64,000 nucleotides of DNA. Source: Prauserella alba (GTDB taxonomy: Bacteria > Actinomycetota > Actinomycetes > Mycobacteriales > Pseudonocardiaceae). The stretch lies in NCBI RefSeq assembly GCF_024171735.1, contig NZ_JAMTCH010000005.1:434001-498000 (forward strand). Direction: 5' to 3'. Below are positions 42,933-52,395 of the stretch, piece after piece. How positions within the stretch are numbered: the first letter of the stretch is position 1; the number at the start of each line of letters is the position of its first letter. The notes beneath the pieces are model-generated. The model had not been told where the DNA came from. It saw nothing but the letters and a program-made list of their open reading frames with translations, and ran no database searches. The position numbers and the translations under genes were made by a program.

Positions 42933-44303
42933 ATGGGGGACGGCAGAGTTGGTGACGGCGGTGTTGGTGGCAGGATCGAGCAGTTGCGGGGCTTGCGGGT
43001 TTGGCGGGCGGGTCTCGATGCTGAAGAGCTGGCGTTGCTGGCCGACCTCTCGGCGGCGGTGGGTGACGATCGTGGGTTGGCGGAGGAGTTGACCCCGGTG
43101 TTGCGCGTGTCGACGCGGGAGGTCGAACGTCGTATCGCCGAGGGGAGGTCGTTGACGCGGCGGATGCCGCGGCTGCTCGCATCGATGCGCGCCGGCGAAC
43201 TCGGGGCGCACGGGGCGCGGCGGGTGTTGACCGTGGTCGATCCCCTCGACGACGACGCGGCCCGGCAGGTCGACGGTCTGCTGGCCGACAAGCTGGTGGA
43301 GGCGCCGGAGACGGCGTGGCAGCCGGGAAACCTGGCCCAGCGCGCACGCCGACTCGTGGAAAAGGTGGACCCCGGCGGGCACACCCACCGTGCACGGCGG
43401 GCACGCGCGGAGCGTCGGGTCGAACTCACGCCGGGCGAGCACGCGATGTCTACGTTGGAGGCGAGCCTGCCCGCGGAGGTTGCGGCGGCCTGCTATTCGC
43501 GGGTCGATGGGATGGCACGGTCACTGCGCCGCGGTGGCGAGCAGCGCACCCTGGAACAACTACGTGCCGACGTGACCGCCGACCTAATACTGGGGCGCGA
43601 TGTCGGCGTGACGGCGCCGGAGGCGGCGGCCATGGTCTATCTGCACGTCCCGATGGATACGGCCCTGACGATGTCTGATGAGGGGTGCGAGCTGGACGGC
43701 TACGGACCGATTCCGGCGCCGATCGCGCGGGAGATCATGACCAACGCCCGCAGCACCTGGCGGGCCGTGCTGTGCGATCCCGGCACGGGCGAGCCGGTCG
43801 ATCTGGGTCGTACTCGGCGGCGGCCCAGTGCGGTGATCCGTGACCTGGTGCGGGTGCGGGACCGGGAATGCGTCATGCCCTGGTGCCACCGGCCCGCCCG
43901 ACACTGCGACCACGACCACCAACACCCCTGGGCCGTGGCGGGCGGCACCGCCGGCGCCGGTGGTGGGTCCACGTCGGTGGCCAACGGCGGCCCCCGCTGC
44001 CGACGACACCACCGCCTGAAAGACCAACCCGGCTGGAACACCCGTTACAACCCGACTCACGGCATCACCCGCGTCACGACCCCACACGGAGCGACCTACA
44101 CCAGCCGCCGCGAACCCGTCCTCACCCCCACACGACGAGCCCCGGCACGCGACACCCAGGCACACCACGCCCAAGCACGCGGTACCCAGGCACGCCACGG
44201 CCAGGCGCCCGGCGCCCCGGCAGGCCGTCGAACCGCCCCGGCCAAAACCGCACGAGGAACCACCGACCCGAAACGGCAGAACGACGACAACCCACCCTTC
44301 TAG
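42933..44303 (+). CDS. DUF222 (13E12-type) protein with C-terminal HNH nuclease motif
   Basis: The product has about 456 residues. The DUF222 part is residues about 15-280 (LADLSAAVGDDRGLAEELTPVLRVSTREVERRI and MPRLLASMRAGELGAHGARRVL). The HNH part is RDRECVMPWCHRPARHCDHDHQHPWA, GGPRCRRHHRLKDQPGW near 310-370, with Cys and His zinc ligands. The last 70 residues are a low-complexity Ala/Arg/Thr/His tail with degenerate AHHAQARGTQARHGQ repeats. Such genes are multicopy in actinomycetes, and a mobile-DNA link is suspected. ATG 42933 is a working choice. Confidence 0.85.
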   Translation: MGDGRVGDGGVGGRIEQLRGLRVWRAGLDAEELALLADLSAAVGDDRGLAEELTPVLRVSTREVERRIAEGRSLTRRMPRLLASMRAGELGAHGARRVLTVVDPLDDDAARQVDGLLADKLVEAPETAWQPGNLAQRARRLVEKVDPGGHTHRARRARAERRVELTPGEHAMSTLEASLPAEVAAACYSRVDGMARSLRRGGEQRTLEQLRADVTADLILGRDVGVTAPEAAAMVYLHVPMDTALTMSDEGCELDGYGPIPAPIAREIMTNARSTWRAVLCDPGTGEPVDLGRTRRRPSAVIRDLVRVRDRECVMPWCHRPARHCDHDHQHPWAVAGGTAGAGGGSTSVANGGPRCRRHHRLKDQPGWNTRYNPTHGITRVTTPHGATYTSRREPVLTPTRRAPARDTQAHHAQARGTQARHGQAPGAPAGRRTAPAKTARGTTDPKRQNDDNPPF

Positions 44304-44834
44304 GACGTGACGTGTTGTCGAACCCGCCGCGATCTCCACTGACTCACGGGCGCCACTGACTCACGGGCGCCACTGACTCACGGGCTCCACGACTCAGCGG
44401 TCGCCCTCGCGGCGTGCCCTGAGTGTCGTTGCTTGCACGCACGGAGGAGGTGCCCCGCGGGAAGGCGTCCGGTCCGTTCCGGCATCGGCTCTTGTCGGAG
44501 ATCTCGCAGTGTCGCCGTCTGTTTCGGCCGCGTGGGCAGGGTTCCGGACTTCGCTGCGACAGCTCGGACAAACCGGTCGCACGACGTCCGAAAGTCGGTA
44601 GTTTCCGCCCCGCGTGACGTTGCACGCTTGAGGCGTGAGCGCGACGCACGGCGGGTGCGGTGCCGGTTTTCGCTGCCCGGTCGGGGAGTGAATTCGCTGA
44701 ACGGCGGTGCACGTTCCGTGGCGTTTCCTGGGGGAGACGGCGATGCCTCGAGCTCACACGGAAAACGAGAACTCTACTGGGGAGAGGTCCGTGCGCGTTG
44801 CGCGCCGTGACCTCGTGAAAATCTGGAGAAATGA
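44304..44834. other. Non-coding stretch before the lysozyme-SpaA gene
   Basis: The 531 bp lack a convincing gene. It contains the 17-bp triple repeat at 44336-44386 and ends with the ribosome site GGAG a few bases before ATG 44835. Confidence 0.4.
44336..44386. repeat. Tandem repeat, three 17-bp units
   Basis: CCACTGACTCACGGGCG is repeated at 44336, 44353 and 44370, the last with one change, followed by a decayed fourth unit (CCACGACTCAGCGG). It lies 33 bp after the DUF222 stop. Confidence 0.85.
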
Positions 44835-45782
44835 ATGCCAAATGAATATTCGCGGGCGCGGAGATCGCCGCGTGGTCTGCTCCGGGCTGTTGCCACGGCG
44901 GCGGGACTGCTGATGGCGTCCGGCACCATCGTCACCGGCCCCGCGCAGGCGCAGGAAACCTCGGACGTCGAAGCAGGTGGCATGAGCCCGAACCAGGGAA
45001 TCGCGCCGACCGTCATCCGGGAGAACGAGCGGCGGGCGTTCGAATTCTTCACGGCCAAGGGCTTGACGGACCGGCAGGCAGCGGGCGTGGTCGGTAATCT
45101 GCGACAGGAATCCGGTGTCGACCCTCGCGCGATTCAGGATCCCGGCCCCGGAAGGGGAATCGCACAGTGGAGCGTCGGTGGGCGCTGGGACACCGACCCC
45201 ACGAACCTCATCGCATTCGCGAACAACCGTGACAAGAGCCGCTGGGGACTGAACATCCAGTTGAAATTCATCTGGCACGAGCTGAACGTGAATTCCCGGT
45301 TCGGCAAGTCCGACCTGCTCTCGGCAACCACGATCCGCGAGGCGACCGAGGTGTTCGCCGAGAAATACGAAGTGTGCGGCCACTGCCTGACGGACCAGCG
45401 GGTGGAGTACGCCAAGGATGCCTTCGACCGATACGCCGGCGGTGGCGGCGGTTCGGGCAACCCCTACACGCCCGGCGAGGTGTGCGGATCCGGGTTCAAG
45501 GTCATCAACCAGCACGGGCTCAACGGCAACGGCCGGGTCTACCTGATGTACAACGGCGCCACCGGCAAGAACTGCGTCACCACGATCAAGAACACCAAGA
45601 TCGGGAAGAAGAGCCCGACGTCGGCGTTCCTCAAGGTGCAGAACGGCACCCGTGGCGAGGACAAGGGCAACTTCGGCTACTACGCGGGCCCGGTGAAGAA
45701 GTACGCGGCGGGCCAGTGCGTCAAGTGGGGCGGATCGGTCGGCGACAAGTCGTATGCCAGCGGGTTCGAACACTGCGGATAG
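44835..45782 (+). CDS. Secreted phage-tail-tip-type lysozyme fused to a spore-associated protein A domain
   Basis: The 315-residue protein has a signal peptide (basic start, hydrophobic 14-38, cleavage after AQA near 40). Residues about 60-190 match the phage-tail lysozyme domain: AFEFFTAKGLTDRQAAGVVGNLRQESGVDPRAIQDPGPGRGIAQW, with the catalytic Glu in QESG. After a glycine-rich linker (GGGGGSG), residues about 210-315 match spore-associated protein A: CGSGFKVINQHGL, VYLMYNGATGKNCVTTI, FGYYAGPVKKYAAGQCVKWGGSVG and a terminal FEHCG. The combination suggests a cell-wall enzyme displayed on aerial hyphae or spores. Confidence 0.88.
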   Translation: MPNEYSRARRSPRGLLRAVATAAGLLMASGTIVTGPAQAQETSDVEAGGMSPNQGIAPTVIRENERRAFEFFTAKGLTDRQAAGVVGNLRQESGVDPRAIQDPGPGRGIAQWSVGGRWDTDPTNLIAFANNRDKSRWGLNIQLKFIWHELNVNSRFGKSDLLSATTIREATEVFAEKYEVCGHCLTDQRVEYAKDAFDRYAGGGGGSGNPYTPGEVCGSGFKVINQHGLNGNGRVYLMYNGATGKNCVTTIKNTKIGKKSPTSAFLKVQNGTRGEDKGNFGYYAGPVKKYAAGQCVKWGGSVGDKSYASGFEHCG

Positions 45783-45925
45783 GATCCCGTGTTGCGGCCT
45801 CCGGGGACCGTGTCGCGTTCTCCGGAGGCCGTGTTGCTCCGCCTGCTTCCCGACGCCCACCACCGCGAGGGCGGTGTCCGCGGGTCGGGGGCGATTCCCG
45901 GGCCGTGTGGCTGGACAATGGCACC

Positions 45926-46543
45926 GTGGTGGAAACGAGCCTCTGGATGCAGAAGGTGGCCGAGAACCCGGGCCACTCCGACTGGTACATCGAGCGGATG
46001 CGCGGGCTGGCGCGCGCGGGTGACGATCTCGCAGGTGAGGCGCGGCTGGTGGACGCGCTGGCCCCGCGTGGTGCGCGCATCCTCGACGCCGGATGCGGAC
46101 CGGGCCGGGTCGGGGCGGCGCTGGCTGCCGCAGGGCACGATGTCGTGGGAGTGGACGTCGACCCGGCGCTGATCGCCGCGGCCGAGCAGGACTATCCCGG
46201 GCCGCAATGGCTGGTCGGCGACCTGGCCGAGCTGGACCTGCCCGCAAGGGAGATCCCGGCGCCCTTCGACGTGATCGTGTGTGCCGGGAACGTGATGCCG
46301 TTCGCCGCGCCGAGCACCCGCGGCACCGTTCTGCGGCGGTTCCGCGACCATGTCGCGCCCGATGGCAGGGTCGCCGTGGGCTTCGGAACCGACCGCGGAT
46401 ACTCGGCGGACGACTTCTTCGCCGACTCCGCCGAAGCCGGATTCGACACCGACCACGCGCTGTCCACATGGGACCTCAGGCCGTTCGGCCCGGAGTCCGC
46501 GTTTCTCGTGGCCGTCCTGAGCCCCCGATCCGCCGCCGCGTGA
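45926..46543 (+). CDS. Class I SAM-dependent methyltransferase
   Basis: The 205-residue protein has motif I ARILDAGCGPGRVGAALAAAGHDVVGVDVDPALI near 43-76 and FDVIVCAGNVMPF near 106. The N-terminus LWMQKVAENPGHSDWYIERM is typical of a conserved actinobacterial methyltransferase group of unknown substrate. GTG at 45926 or 45929 fits family length; another in-frame GTG is at 45905. No ribosome site is convincing. Confidence 0.83.
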   Translation: MVETSLWMQKVAENPGHSDWYIERMRGLARAGDDLAGEARLVDALAPRGARILDAGCGPGRVGAALAAAGHDVVGVDVDPALIAAAEQDYPGPQWLVGDLAELDLPAREIPAPFDVIVCAGNVMPFAAPSTRGTVLRRFRDHVAPDGRVAVGFGTDRGYSADDFFADSAEAGFDTDHALSTWDLRPFGPESAFLVAVLSPRSAAA

Positions 46544-46570
46544 TGCCCGGCGGTGCGGGCCGGAACGAGA

Positions 46571-46610
46571 CGGCGTGAGGCAGCGTGGGCCGGCGTGAGG
46601 CAGCGTGGGC
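46571..46610. repeat. Two identical 20-bp tandem units
   Basis: CGGCGTGAGGCAGCGTGGGC occurs twice in a row directly after the methyltransferase gene, followed by a related CGGCGCGGGACGGCGCGG stretch. Confidence 0.85.
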
Positions 46611-46806
46611 CGGCGCGGGACGGCGCGGAGTGGGACCGAATGACGTGGAGCGGAGCGCTGGTGTGCTGCGGACCGCGGTGCAGGTGCCAGCCGACCAGGG
46701 CAGACGCCCGCTTGCCGGAAGGCCGAGCCACCGTGATCGTCGGTGAGCTACGCTGCGCGGGCGAGGTTCCCGCCGTTGTGATGTCCGTGTAGCGAGGTCG
46801 GTCCGA

Positions 46807-47649
46807 ATGTCTGCTTCCCGTTCCGAGTCCTTCTCGTCCGACGTGGTGCACATCGACACCACGACGCCGAGTATCGCCCGCGCCTACGACTTCGCCATCG
46901 GCGGGAAGACGAACTACGAGGTCGACCGTGAGCTGATCCACCGGATGGACGAGGCCGTGCCGGAGGTGCGGCAGATCGCGATCAGCAACCGGATGTTCCT
47001 CATCCGTGCGGCGCGGTTCCTCGCCGCGAAGGTGGGTCTCGACCAGTTCCTCGACTGCGGCTCCGGCCTGCCGACCGCGGAGAACACGCACGAGGTCGTG
47101 CAACGGCTCAACGACGAGGCCCGGGTGGTCTACGTCGACAACGACCCCGTGGTCCTCGCACACGGCCGCGCGATCCTCGAGGAGAACGAGCACACCCGCC
47201 TCCTCGGCGCCGACATCTTCCGGCCCGAGCAGGTCCTCGACAACGAGCTGGTCCGCGAGTTCCTCGACTTCTCCCGGCCGATGGGGCTGTTGCAGGTCGC
47301 CACCCTGCACCACCACGACGCCGAGTTCGGCCTCCCGCCCGTCGACGTCATGCGCGCCTACATCGACGCGCTGCCGTCGGGTTCCTACGTCGCGTTCACG
47401 CACTTCCTCGACCCGGAGAACGAGCACACCGAGACCGCCATGCGCGTCCAGGAGATCATGCGGGGCGCCGGCGGCACCGGCCGTGGTTACTGGCGCACGC
47501 GAGCGGAGATCATGGAGCTGCTCGAAGGTCTCGACCTGATCGAGCCCGGCCTGGTCATCAACGACGACTGGTGGCCCGACGGTCCCAGGGTGGGTGAACT
47601 GTCGTCCGCGGCTCAGTGCATCGCCGCCGCCGTCGGCCGCAAACCTTAG
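46807..47649 (+). CDS. SAV2177-family (Methyltransf_19) SAM-dependent methyltransferase, paralogue
   Basis: The 280-residue protein shares the family pattern with 11647-12471: SIARAYDFAIGGKTNYEVDRELI near 23-45, QFLDCGSGLPTAENTHEVVQ near 80-99, VVYVDNDPVVLAHGRAIL near 107-124 and the C-terminal EPGLVINDDWWPDG. ATG 46807 has GAGG about 10 bp upstream. Substrate unknown. Unlike its paralogue it lies in ordinary high-GC chromosome. Confidence 0.9.
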   Translation: MSASRSESFSSDVVHIDTTTPSIARAYDFAIGGKTNYEVDRELIHRMDEAVPEVRQIAISNRMFLIRAARFLAAKVGLDQFLDCGSGLPTAENTHEVVQRLNDEARVVYVDNDPVVLAHGRAILEENEHTRLLGADIFRPEQVLDNELVREFLDFSRPMGLLQVATLHHHDAEFGLPPVDVMRAYIDALPSGSYVAFTHFLDPENEHTETAMRVQEIMRGAGGTGRGYWRTRAEIMELLEGLDLIEPGLVINDDWWPDGPRVGELSSAAQCIAAAVGRKP

Positions 47650-47810
47650 ACGCCGCCCGTACCCGCGCCGCGCACCGTGGCCGACCCGTCGTTCGACGGG
47701 CGGCCCGGTACTGTTCACCCGCCCTCGGACGGTCTCGAACCTTCGTAGGTGCCGCCTGAGTTGTCCGATTTGTAGCGTGACGATCGTTACCGGCCACGAA
47801 GGGCAGCGAC

Positions 47811-48785
47811 ATGTGTGAACAGTGTGAAGTGCCGGACGGCAGCCCGGACGTCGACCCCGACCAGCGGCGGGGAGTGTCGCGAAGGGCCATACTGTCCGGC
47901 ACGGCGATGGGAGCCGGAGCACTGGCCTTCGGGCTGTTGGGTGCGACCGGCACGGCGTCGGCCGCGTCGCTCAAGAACGGCGCCTGGCGCAACCCCGCCC
48001 AGGGCTACTTCCCGACGGGTGGGCATTTCGGGGCCGACCGCGGCGGCGTGCCCCACGCCGGTCAGGACGTCACCAATTCGACGGGAACTGCCGTCTACGC
48101 GGCCTCGGGCGGTCGCGCCTACCGGGTCGGCTGGGGCGTGCTCTCCGGCCGCACCGGGAACGGCATCATCCTCTTCCACGGCAACAGCACCTACACCTAC
48201 TACGGCCACCTGAGCCGCTTCCGGGTCAGCGAGGGCTCCTGGGTGTCGGCAGGGGAGTGGATCGGCGACATGGGCACGACCGGCAACGTGACCGGTCCCC
48301 ATCTGCACTTCGAAACCCATCGCGGCGGCCTGAACGGCATCGTCGACCCGGTGTCGTTCATGCGCGCACGTGGTGTGGACCTCGGCGGCGGCTGGTCGGC
48401 CATCGACCCCGGAGCGTCGGGCGAGGTGGTCGAGGTGATCCAGTACCTCATGCGCTACCACGGCACGAACCTGGTGATCGACGGCGACTACGGCCCCGTG
48501 TCGGTCTCCGCCGTGAAGTCGTTCCAGTCGTCGCAGGGGCTGTACGTCGACGGTCAGGTCGGCCCGAAGACGTGGGCGGAACTCGTCGCCACGGCACGTT
48601 CCGGTTCGGGCGGCAACCACGTGAAGGCAGCCCAGACGGCGCTGAACATGCGCAGCGCCGGCCTGGCCGTCGACGGCGACTGTGGCCCGGTCACGGTGTC
48701 GGCGATCCGTTCGTTCCAGAGTGTCAACCGGCTCTACGTCGACGGTGTGTGCGGGCCGGTGACCTGGCAGGCCCTCGTCGGCTGA
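47811..48785 (+). CDS. Tat-exported M23 peptidase with two peptidoglycan-binding domains
   Basis: The 324-residue protein begins with a long n-region containing CEQC, then RRGVSRRAILSG and a hydrophobic stretch ending ASA near 52, a twin-arginine signal. The M23/LytM metalloendopeptidase domain (about 60-185) has the zinc motifs HAGQD near 84 and GPHLHFE near 163. Two peptidoglycan-binding repeats follow (IDGDYGPVSVSAVKSFQSSQGLYVDGQVGPKTW and a second ending VDGVCGPVTWQALVG). It should cleave peptide cross-links in the wall. ATG 47811. Confidence 0.92.
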   Translation: MCEQCEVPDGSPDVDPDQRRGVSRRAILSGTAMGAGALAFGLLGATGTASAASLKNGAWRNPAQGYFPTGGHFGADRGGVPHAGQDVTNSTGTAVYAASGGRAYRVGWGVLSGRTGNGIILFHGNSTYTYYGHLSRFRVSEGSWVSAGEWIGDMGTTGNVTGPHLHFETHRGGLNGIVDPVSFMRARGVDLGGGWSAIDPGASGEVVEVIQYLMRYHGTNLVIDGDYGPVSVSAVKSFQSSQGLYVDGQVGPKTWAELVATARSGSGGNHVKAAQTALNMRSAGLAVDGDCGPVTVSAIRSFQSVNRLYVDGVCGPVTWQALVG

Positions 48786-48818
48786 ACCGCCGGCATCGCC
48801 TGCGGAGCGCAGGGGTCG

Positions 48819-50318
48819 TCAGAGGCTCACGCCGAACACGAGGGGCACGAGCGTCAGCATCGTCAGCATGATCAGGGCGGTGCCCGCGAGGTTGATCCAC
48901 ACCCCGGCCCGGATCATGTGCTTGATCGGCAGCTCTCCCGTGGCGAACGCGACCGCGTTCGACGGCGTGGCGACCGGCAGCATGAACGCGCAGGACACGG
49001 CCATCGCCACCGCGATGGTCATCAGCAGCGGGTCCATGCCGACGCCGACGGCGACCGATCCCATGATCGGGAAGAAGGCGGCGGCGGTGGCGGTGTTGCT
49101 GGTCAGCTCGGTCAACAGGATCACCGTGACGACGGCGATCAGCAGTAGCACCACCGAAGGAACCGGCACGCCGGCCACCTGGTTGCCGAGCCATTCGCTG
49201 AATCCGGTTTCGGAGAACGCCGTCGACAGGCTGAGGCCACCGCCGAAGAGCAGCAGTACACCCCACGGGACCTCGCTCGTCGCGCTCCATTCCAGCAACG
49301 GTCCGTTGTGCTGCCTCCCGGCAGGGATCAGGCAGAGTGCGATCGCCGCCGCCATCGCGACGACGGTGTCGGAGATGCTGCCCAGCCAGGTCCACGAGGC
49401 CAGCAGGGGAAGTTCGGCCAAGGTCGGCACCACGACCCAGCAGCAGGCCGCCGCGGCGAACACGAGCAACACGCTGCGTTCCGGGCCGCTGAGCGGACCC
49501 AGCTTGTCCAATTCGGACCGGATCAGTCCGCGGCCGCCCGGGATCTCGTCCAGTTCCGAACGGAAGACCAGTTTGGTGAGCACCAGCCACGACACACCGA
49601 GCATGACCGCACCGAACGGCACCCCGACGAGCATCCACTGTCCGAAGCCGAGGTCGAAACCGTGCGTCGTGCCGAGGTAGGCCTTCATGAGTGCCATGGG
49701 AGGCTGGCCGATCGGTGTCGCCATCGAACCGATGGTGACGGCGTACGCGACGCCGAGCAGCATCGCCGAACCGAGTTTCCCGGTTGCGGCGCGCTGGTCG
49801 AGGCTGGACACCAGCTGCAGGATGGACAGTCCGATCGGAACCATGATGACGGCTGTCGCGGTGTTGCTGACCCACATCGAGATGAATGCACTGGCCAGCA
49901 TGAGGCCGAACACCAGCCGTGACGGTCTGGTTCCCATCAGCAGCACGGTGCGCAGCGCAATCCGCCGGTGCAGGTTCCAGCGCTGCGTGGCGAGGCCGAG
50001 CAGAACGCCGCCGAGGACCAGGAAGATCACGGGGTTGGCGTACGGGGCGGCTGCGGCGCCCGTTTCCAGCACACCCAGTGTCGGGAACAGCACCAACGGC
50101 AGGAGGGCGGTGACAGGGATCGGCACCGCCTCGGTCATCCACCACGTGGCCATCAGCACGCCGACGCCGGCGGCGGCGCGAGCCGGTGCCGCCAGCTCGG
50201 CGGGCAACAGCAGATAGCAGGCGACACCCAGTATCGGGCCTGCGGCCAGCGCCACCTTCTTGGTGGTCGTGAGTGCGTGCACCGGACGGTCGTCGGTGCG
50301 TTCCTGGCCAACAGTCAT
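48819..50318 (-). CDS. SLC13/DASS-family anion (dicarboxylate) transporter
   Basis: The 499-residue protein has about 11-12 membrane segments and the two family SNT signatures: FISMWVSNTATAVIMVPIG near 140 and LTELTSNTATAAAFFPIMG near 410, each marking a sodium/substrate site. DASS members move succinate, citrate or related anions with sodium. ATG 50318 follows GAGGAA; the frame extends 27 codons farther without a site. It stands alone, convergent with the peptidase gene. Confidence 0.9.
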   Translation of the reverse strand: MTVGQERTDDRPVHALTTTKKVALAAGPILGVACYLLLPAELAAPARAAAGVGVLMATWWMTEAVPIPVTALLPLVLFPTLGVLETGAAAAPYANPVIFLVLGGVLLGLATQRWNLHRRIALRTVLLMGTRPSRLVFGLMLASAFISMWVSNTATAVIMVPIGLSILQLVSSLDQRAATGKLGSAMLLGVAYAVTIGSMATPIGQPPMALMKAYLGTTHGFDLGFGQWMLVGVPFGAVMLGVSWLVLTKLVFRSELDEIPGGRGLIRSELDKLGPLSGPERSVLLVFAAAACCWVVVPTLAELPLLASWTWLGSISDTVVAMAAAIALCLIPAGRQHNGPLLEWSATSEVPWGVLLLFGGGLSLSTAFSETGFSEWLGNQVAGVPVPSVVLLLIAVVTVILLTELTSNTATAAAFFPIMGSVAVGVGMDPLLMTIAVAMAVSCAFMLPVATPSNAVAFATGELPIKHMIRAGVWINLAGTALIMLTMLTLVPLVFGVSL

Positions 50319-50645
50319 GGGCGGTTCCTCGGTCGTGGGCAGGGTCCTCGCCGACCCCGTCGTCCGGAAAACGCTAAGCGTGGTGAAATATCGACACAAA
50401 TACTAATTATGTGCCTATTGAGACATTTCGGCGATCAATCCCGTTCCGACGATCGATCCGAGGTGCCGCGGTGTGCGCAGGCTCCGGCATCGGACAAGAC
50501 GGTGTCATCGGAGGGGCGGCGTCATCGGGGTGGCGGCATCAACGGGTGTGGCGGCGTCAACGGGTGTGGCGGTGTCAACGGGCGTGGCGGCCGGTGGCGA
50601 AAAACCCGCATGCGCGGCCTGCCCTGTGCGTGACAGGGTGCGGAC
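50319..50645. other. Divergent region with an 18-bp triple repeat
   Basis: The 327 bp between the transporter and SGNH genes contain an AT-rich stretch near 50385-50415 (AAATATCGACACAAATACTAATTATG), probably the transporter promoter zone, and the repeat at 50537-50590. No gene is supported. Confidence 0.4.
50537..50590. repeat. Tandem repeat, three 18-bp units
   Basis: The unit NRTCAACGGGYGTGGCGG occurs at 50537, 50555 and 50573, about 56 bp before the SGNH hydrolase start. Units differ at one to three positions. Confidence 0.85.
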
Positions 50646-51812
50646 ATGACGTCCGCACCGGTCGGTGTCCCCATCGCCGACGAACTCGTCCTCGGCGCCC
50701 TCGAACTCGAACGCACCGAACGCGGCGTGCTGCCGCACCGGCTGCCCGCGTGGGCGCGTGCGCAGTGCTTCGACGGCCAGGGCGAGGGTGCCCAGCTGGC
50801 CCAGGCGGAGGTCCAGCCCGCCGGGGTGCGCCTCGCATTGCGGACCTCCGCGACCCGGATCGAGCTCGACGTGCTCCGCACCCGCAAGATGATCCGCGGG
50901 GTGCCGCCGCGGCCCGACGGCGTCTACGACCTGCTCGTCGACGGGGAGCTCACCGCGCAGGCCACGGCGACCGGCGGCGACGTCATCACTGTCGACATGA
51001 CGACCGGCGAAACGCACGTCGAACGGGGCGCCCCCGGCACTCTCGCGTTCGCCGGTCTGCCCGCGGGCGTCAAGGACGTCGAACTGTGGCTGCCCCACAA
51101 CGAACAGGCCGAGCTCGTCGAGCTGCGCGCCGACGCGCCCGCCCGGCCGGTGCCCCGTGACGGCCGCCGCGTGTGGCTGCACCACGGCAGCTCGATCAGC
51201 CAGGGGTCCAACGCGGCGAGCGCGTCGAGCACGTGGGCGGCGCTCGCGGCGATCTCCGGCGGAGTCGACCTGGTCAACCTCGGCTACAGCGGCGCCATGA
51301 TGCTCGACCCGTTCGCCGCCCGCGTCATGCGCGACACCCCCGCGGACGTGATGAGCGTCGAGATCGGCATCAACCTCGTCAACGCCGACGTCATGCGCAC
51401 ACGTGCGTTCACCCCGGCCGTGCACGGCTTCCTCGACACGGTCCGCGACGGTCACCCTGAGACGCCGCTGGTGGTGGTCTCACCGCTGTACTGCCCCATC
51501 CACGAGGACACGCCGGGCCCCGGAACGTTCGACATCGACGCGCTCCGCGAAGGCCGGATCCGATTCGCGGCCACGGGCGATCCGGACGACGTCAAGGCAG
51601 GGCGGCTGACGTTGACGGTGGTGCGCGACGCGCTGCGGCGGATCGTCGAACAACGGGCCGCCCACGATCGGAACCTGTTCTATGTGGATGGTCTCGACCT
51701 GTACGGCCCCGGCGACCACGACGAACTGCCGCTCGCCGACGCGCTCCACCCCGACGACGCGGCACACCATCGCATCGGGCAGCGGTTCGCGAAGCACCTC
51801 GTCACAGGGTGA
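50646..51812 (+). CDS. SGNH/GDSL-type hydrolase
   Basis: The 388-residue protein has an N-terminal beta-sandwich-like region (about 1-170) and an SGNH hydrolase domain: VWLHHGSSISQGSNA near 177 (nucleophile Ser), VNLGYSGAMMLDPF near 216 (block II Gly), EIGINLVNAD near 239 (block III Asn) and DALHPDDAAHHRIG near 365 (Asp and His). Members are esterases or lipases. No signal peptide, so probably cytoplasmic. ATG 50646. Confidence 0.88.
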   Translation: MTSAPVGVPIADELVLGALELERTERGVLPHRLPAWARAQCFDGQGEGAQLAQAEVQPAGVRLALRTSATRIELDVLRTRKMIRGVPPRPDGVYDLLVDGELTAQATATGGDVITVDMTTGETHVERGAPGTLAFAGLPAGVKDVELWLPHNEQAELVELRADAPARPVPRDGRRVWLHHGSSISQGSNAASASSTWAALAAISGGVDLVNLGYSGAMMLDPFAARVMRDTPADVMSVEIGINLVNADVMRTRAFTPAVHGFLDTVRDGHPETPLVVVSPLYCPIHEDTPGPGTFDIDALREGRIRFAATGDPDDVKAGRLTLTVVRDALRRIVEQRAAHDRNLFYVDGLDLYGPGDHDELPLADALHPDDAAHHRIGQRFAKHLVTG

Positions 51813-51842
51813 GCCGGCTCCGGCCACGGCGGGTCGCCGGGG

Positions 51843-52331
51843 TCACAGGTCGATGTACATGATGTGCAGGCCCACACGGCCCTGCACCGGATGATCAAAC
51901 CCGCCGGGCACCGTGCCGATGATGCGGAACCCCAGCCGCTCGTACAGCTTCACCGCGGACGTGTTCGTCTCGACGACCGCGTTGAACTGCATCCCGGCGT
52001 AGCCGTCCGCGCGCGCCCGGTCCAGCACGTGGCGCACCAGCGCCTCACCGACACCTTTGCCGCGCGCGGCGCTCGACACCATGAAACTCGCGTTCGCGAT
52101 GTGACTCCCGCGCGCGGGGCGGACCGGGCTCATGTGGGCGGTGCCGAGGATGCCGGTGTCGTCGACCGCCACGACCGTGTGCTGGCCCGCCACCCAGAAC
52201 TCGTACGCCTGCGCCTCCGTCAGGTCGGGCTCGACGGCGTAGGTGTCCTCTGCCTTGACGACCTCCTGGATGATCGGCCATACGGCGTCCCAGTCGGCAT
52301 CGGTGAACTCGCGAATCTGCACCCGTCCCAC
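51843..52331 (-). CDS. GNAT-family N-acetyltransferase
   Basis: The 162-residue protein has the GNAT fold: IREFTDADWDAVWPIIQEVV at the start, the acetyl-CoA pyrophosphate loop SSAARGKGVGEALVRHVLDRA near 86-106 and NTSAVKLYERLGFRIIGTVPGGF near 124-146. It resembles phosphinothricin-acetyltransferase-like members; the substrate is unknown. Confidence 0.92.
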   Translation of the reverse strand: MGRVQIREFTDADWDAVWPIIQEVVKAEDTYAVEPDLTEAQAYEFWVAGQHTVVAVDDTGILGTAHMSPVRPARGSHIANASFMVSSAARGKGVGEALVRHVLDRARADGYAGMQFNAVVETNTSAVKLYERLGFRIIGTVPGGFDHPVQGRVGLHIMYIDL

Positions 52332-52395
52332 GGTACCCAGGCGGTGCGGGCCCGCGCCGACGTCACCGGCGCGGGCCCTGCCGCGGTGAGCGGGT

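Noticed and set aside
44336-44386. CRISPR array
   Set aside because: Units of 17 bp are contiguous with no spacers, and no cas gene is present.
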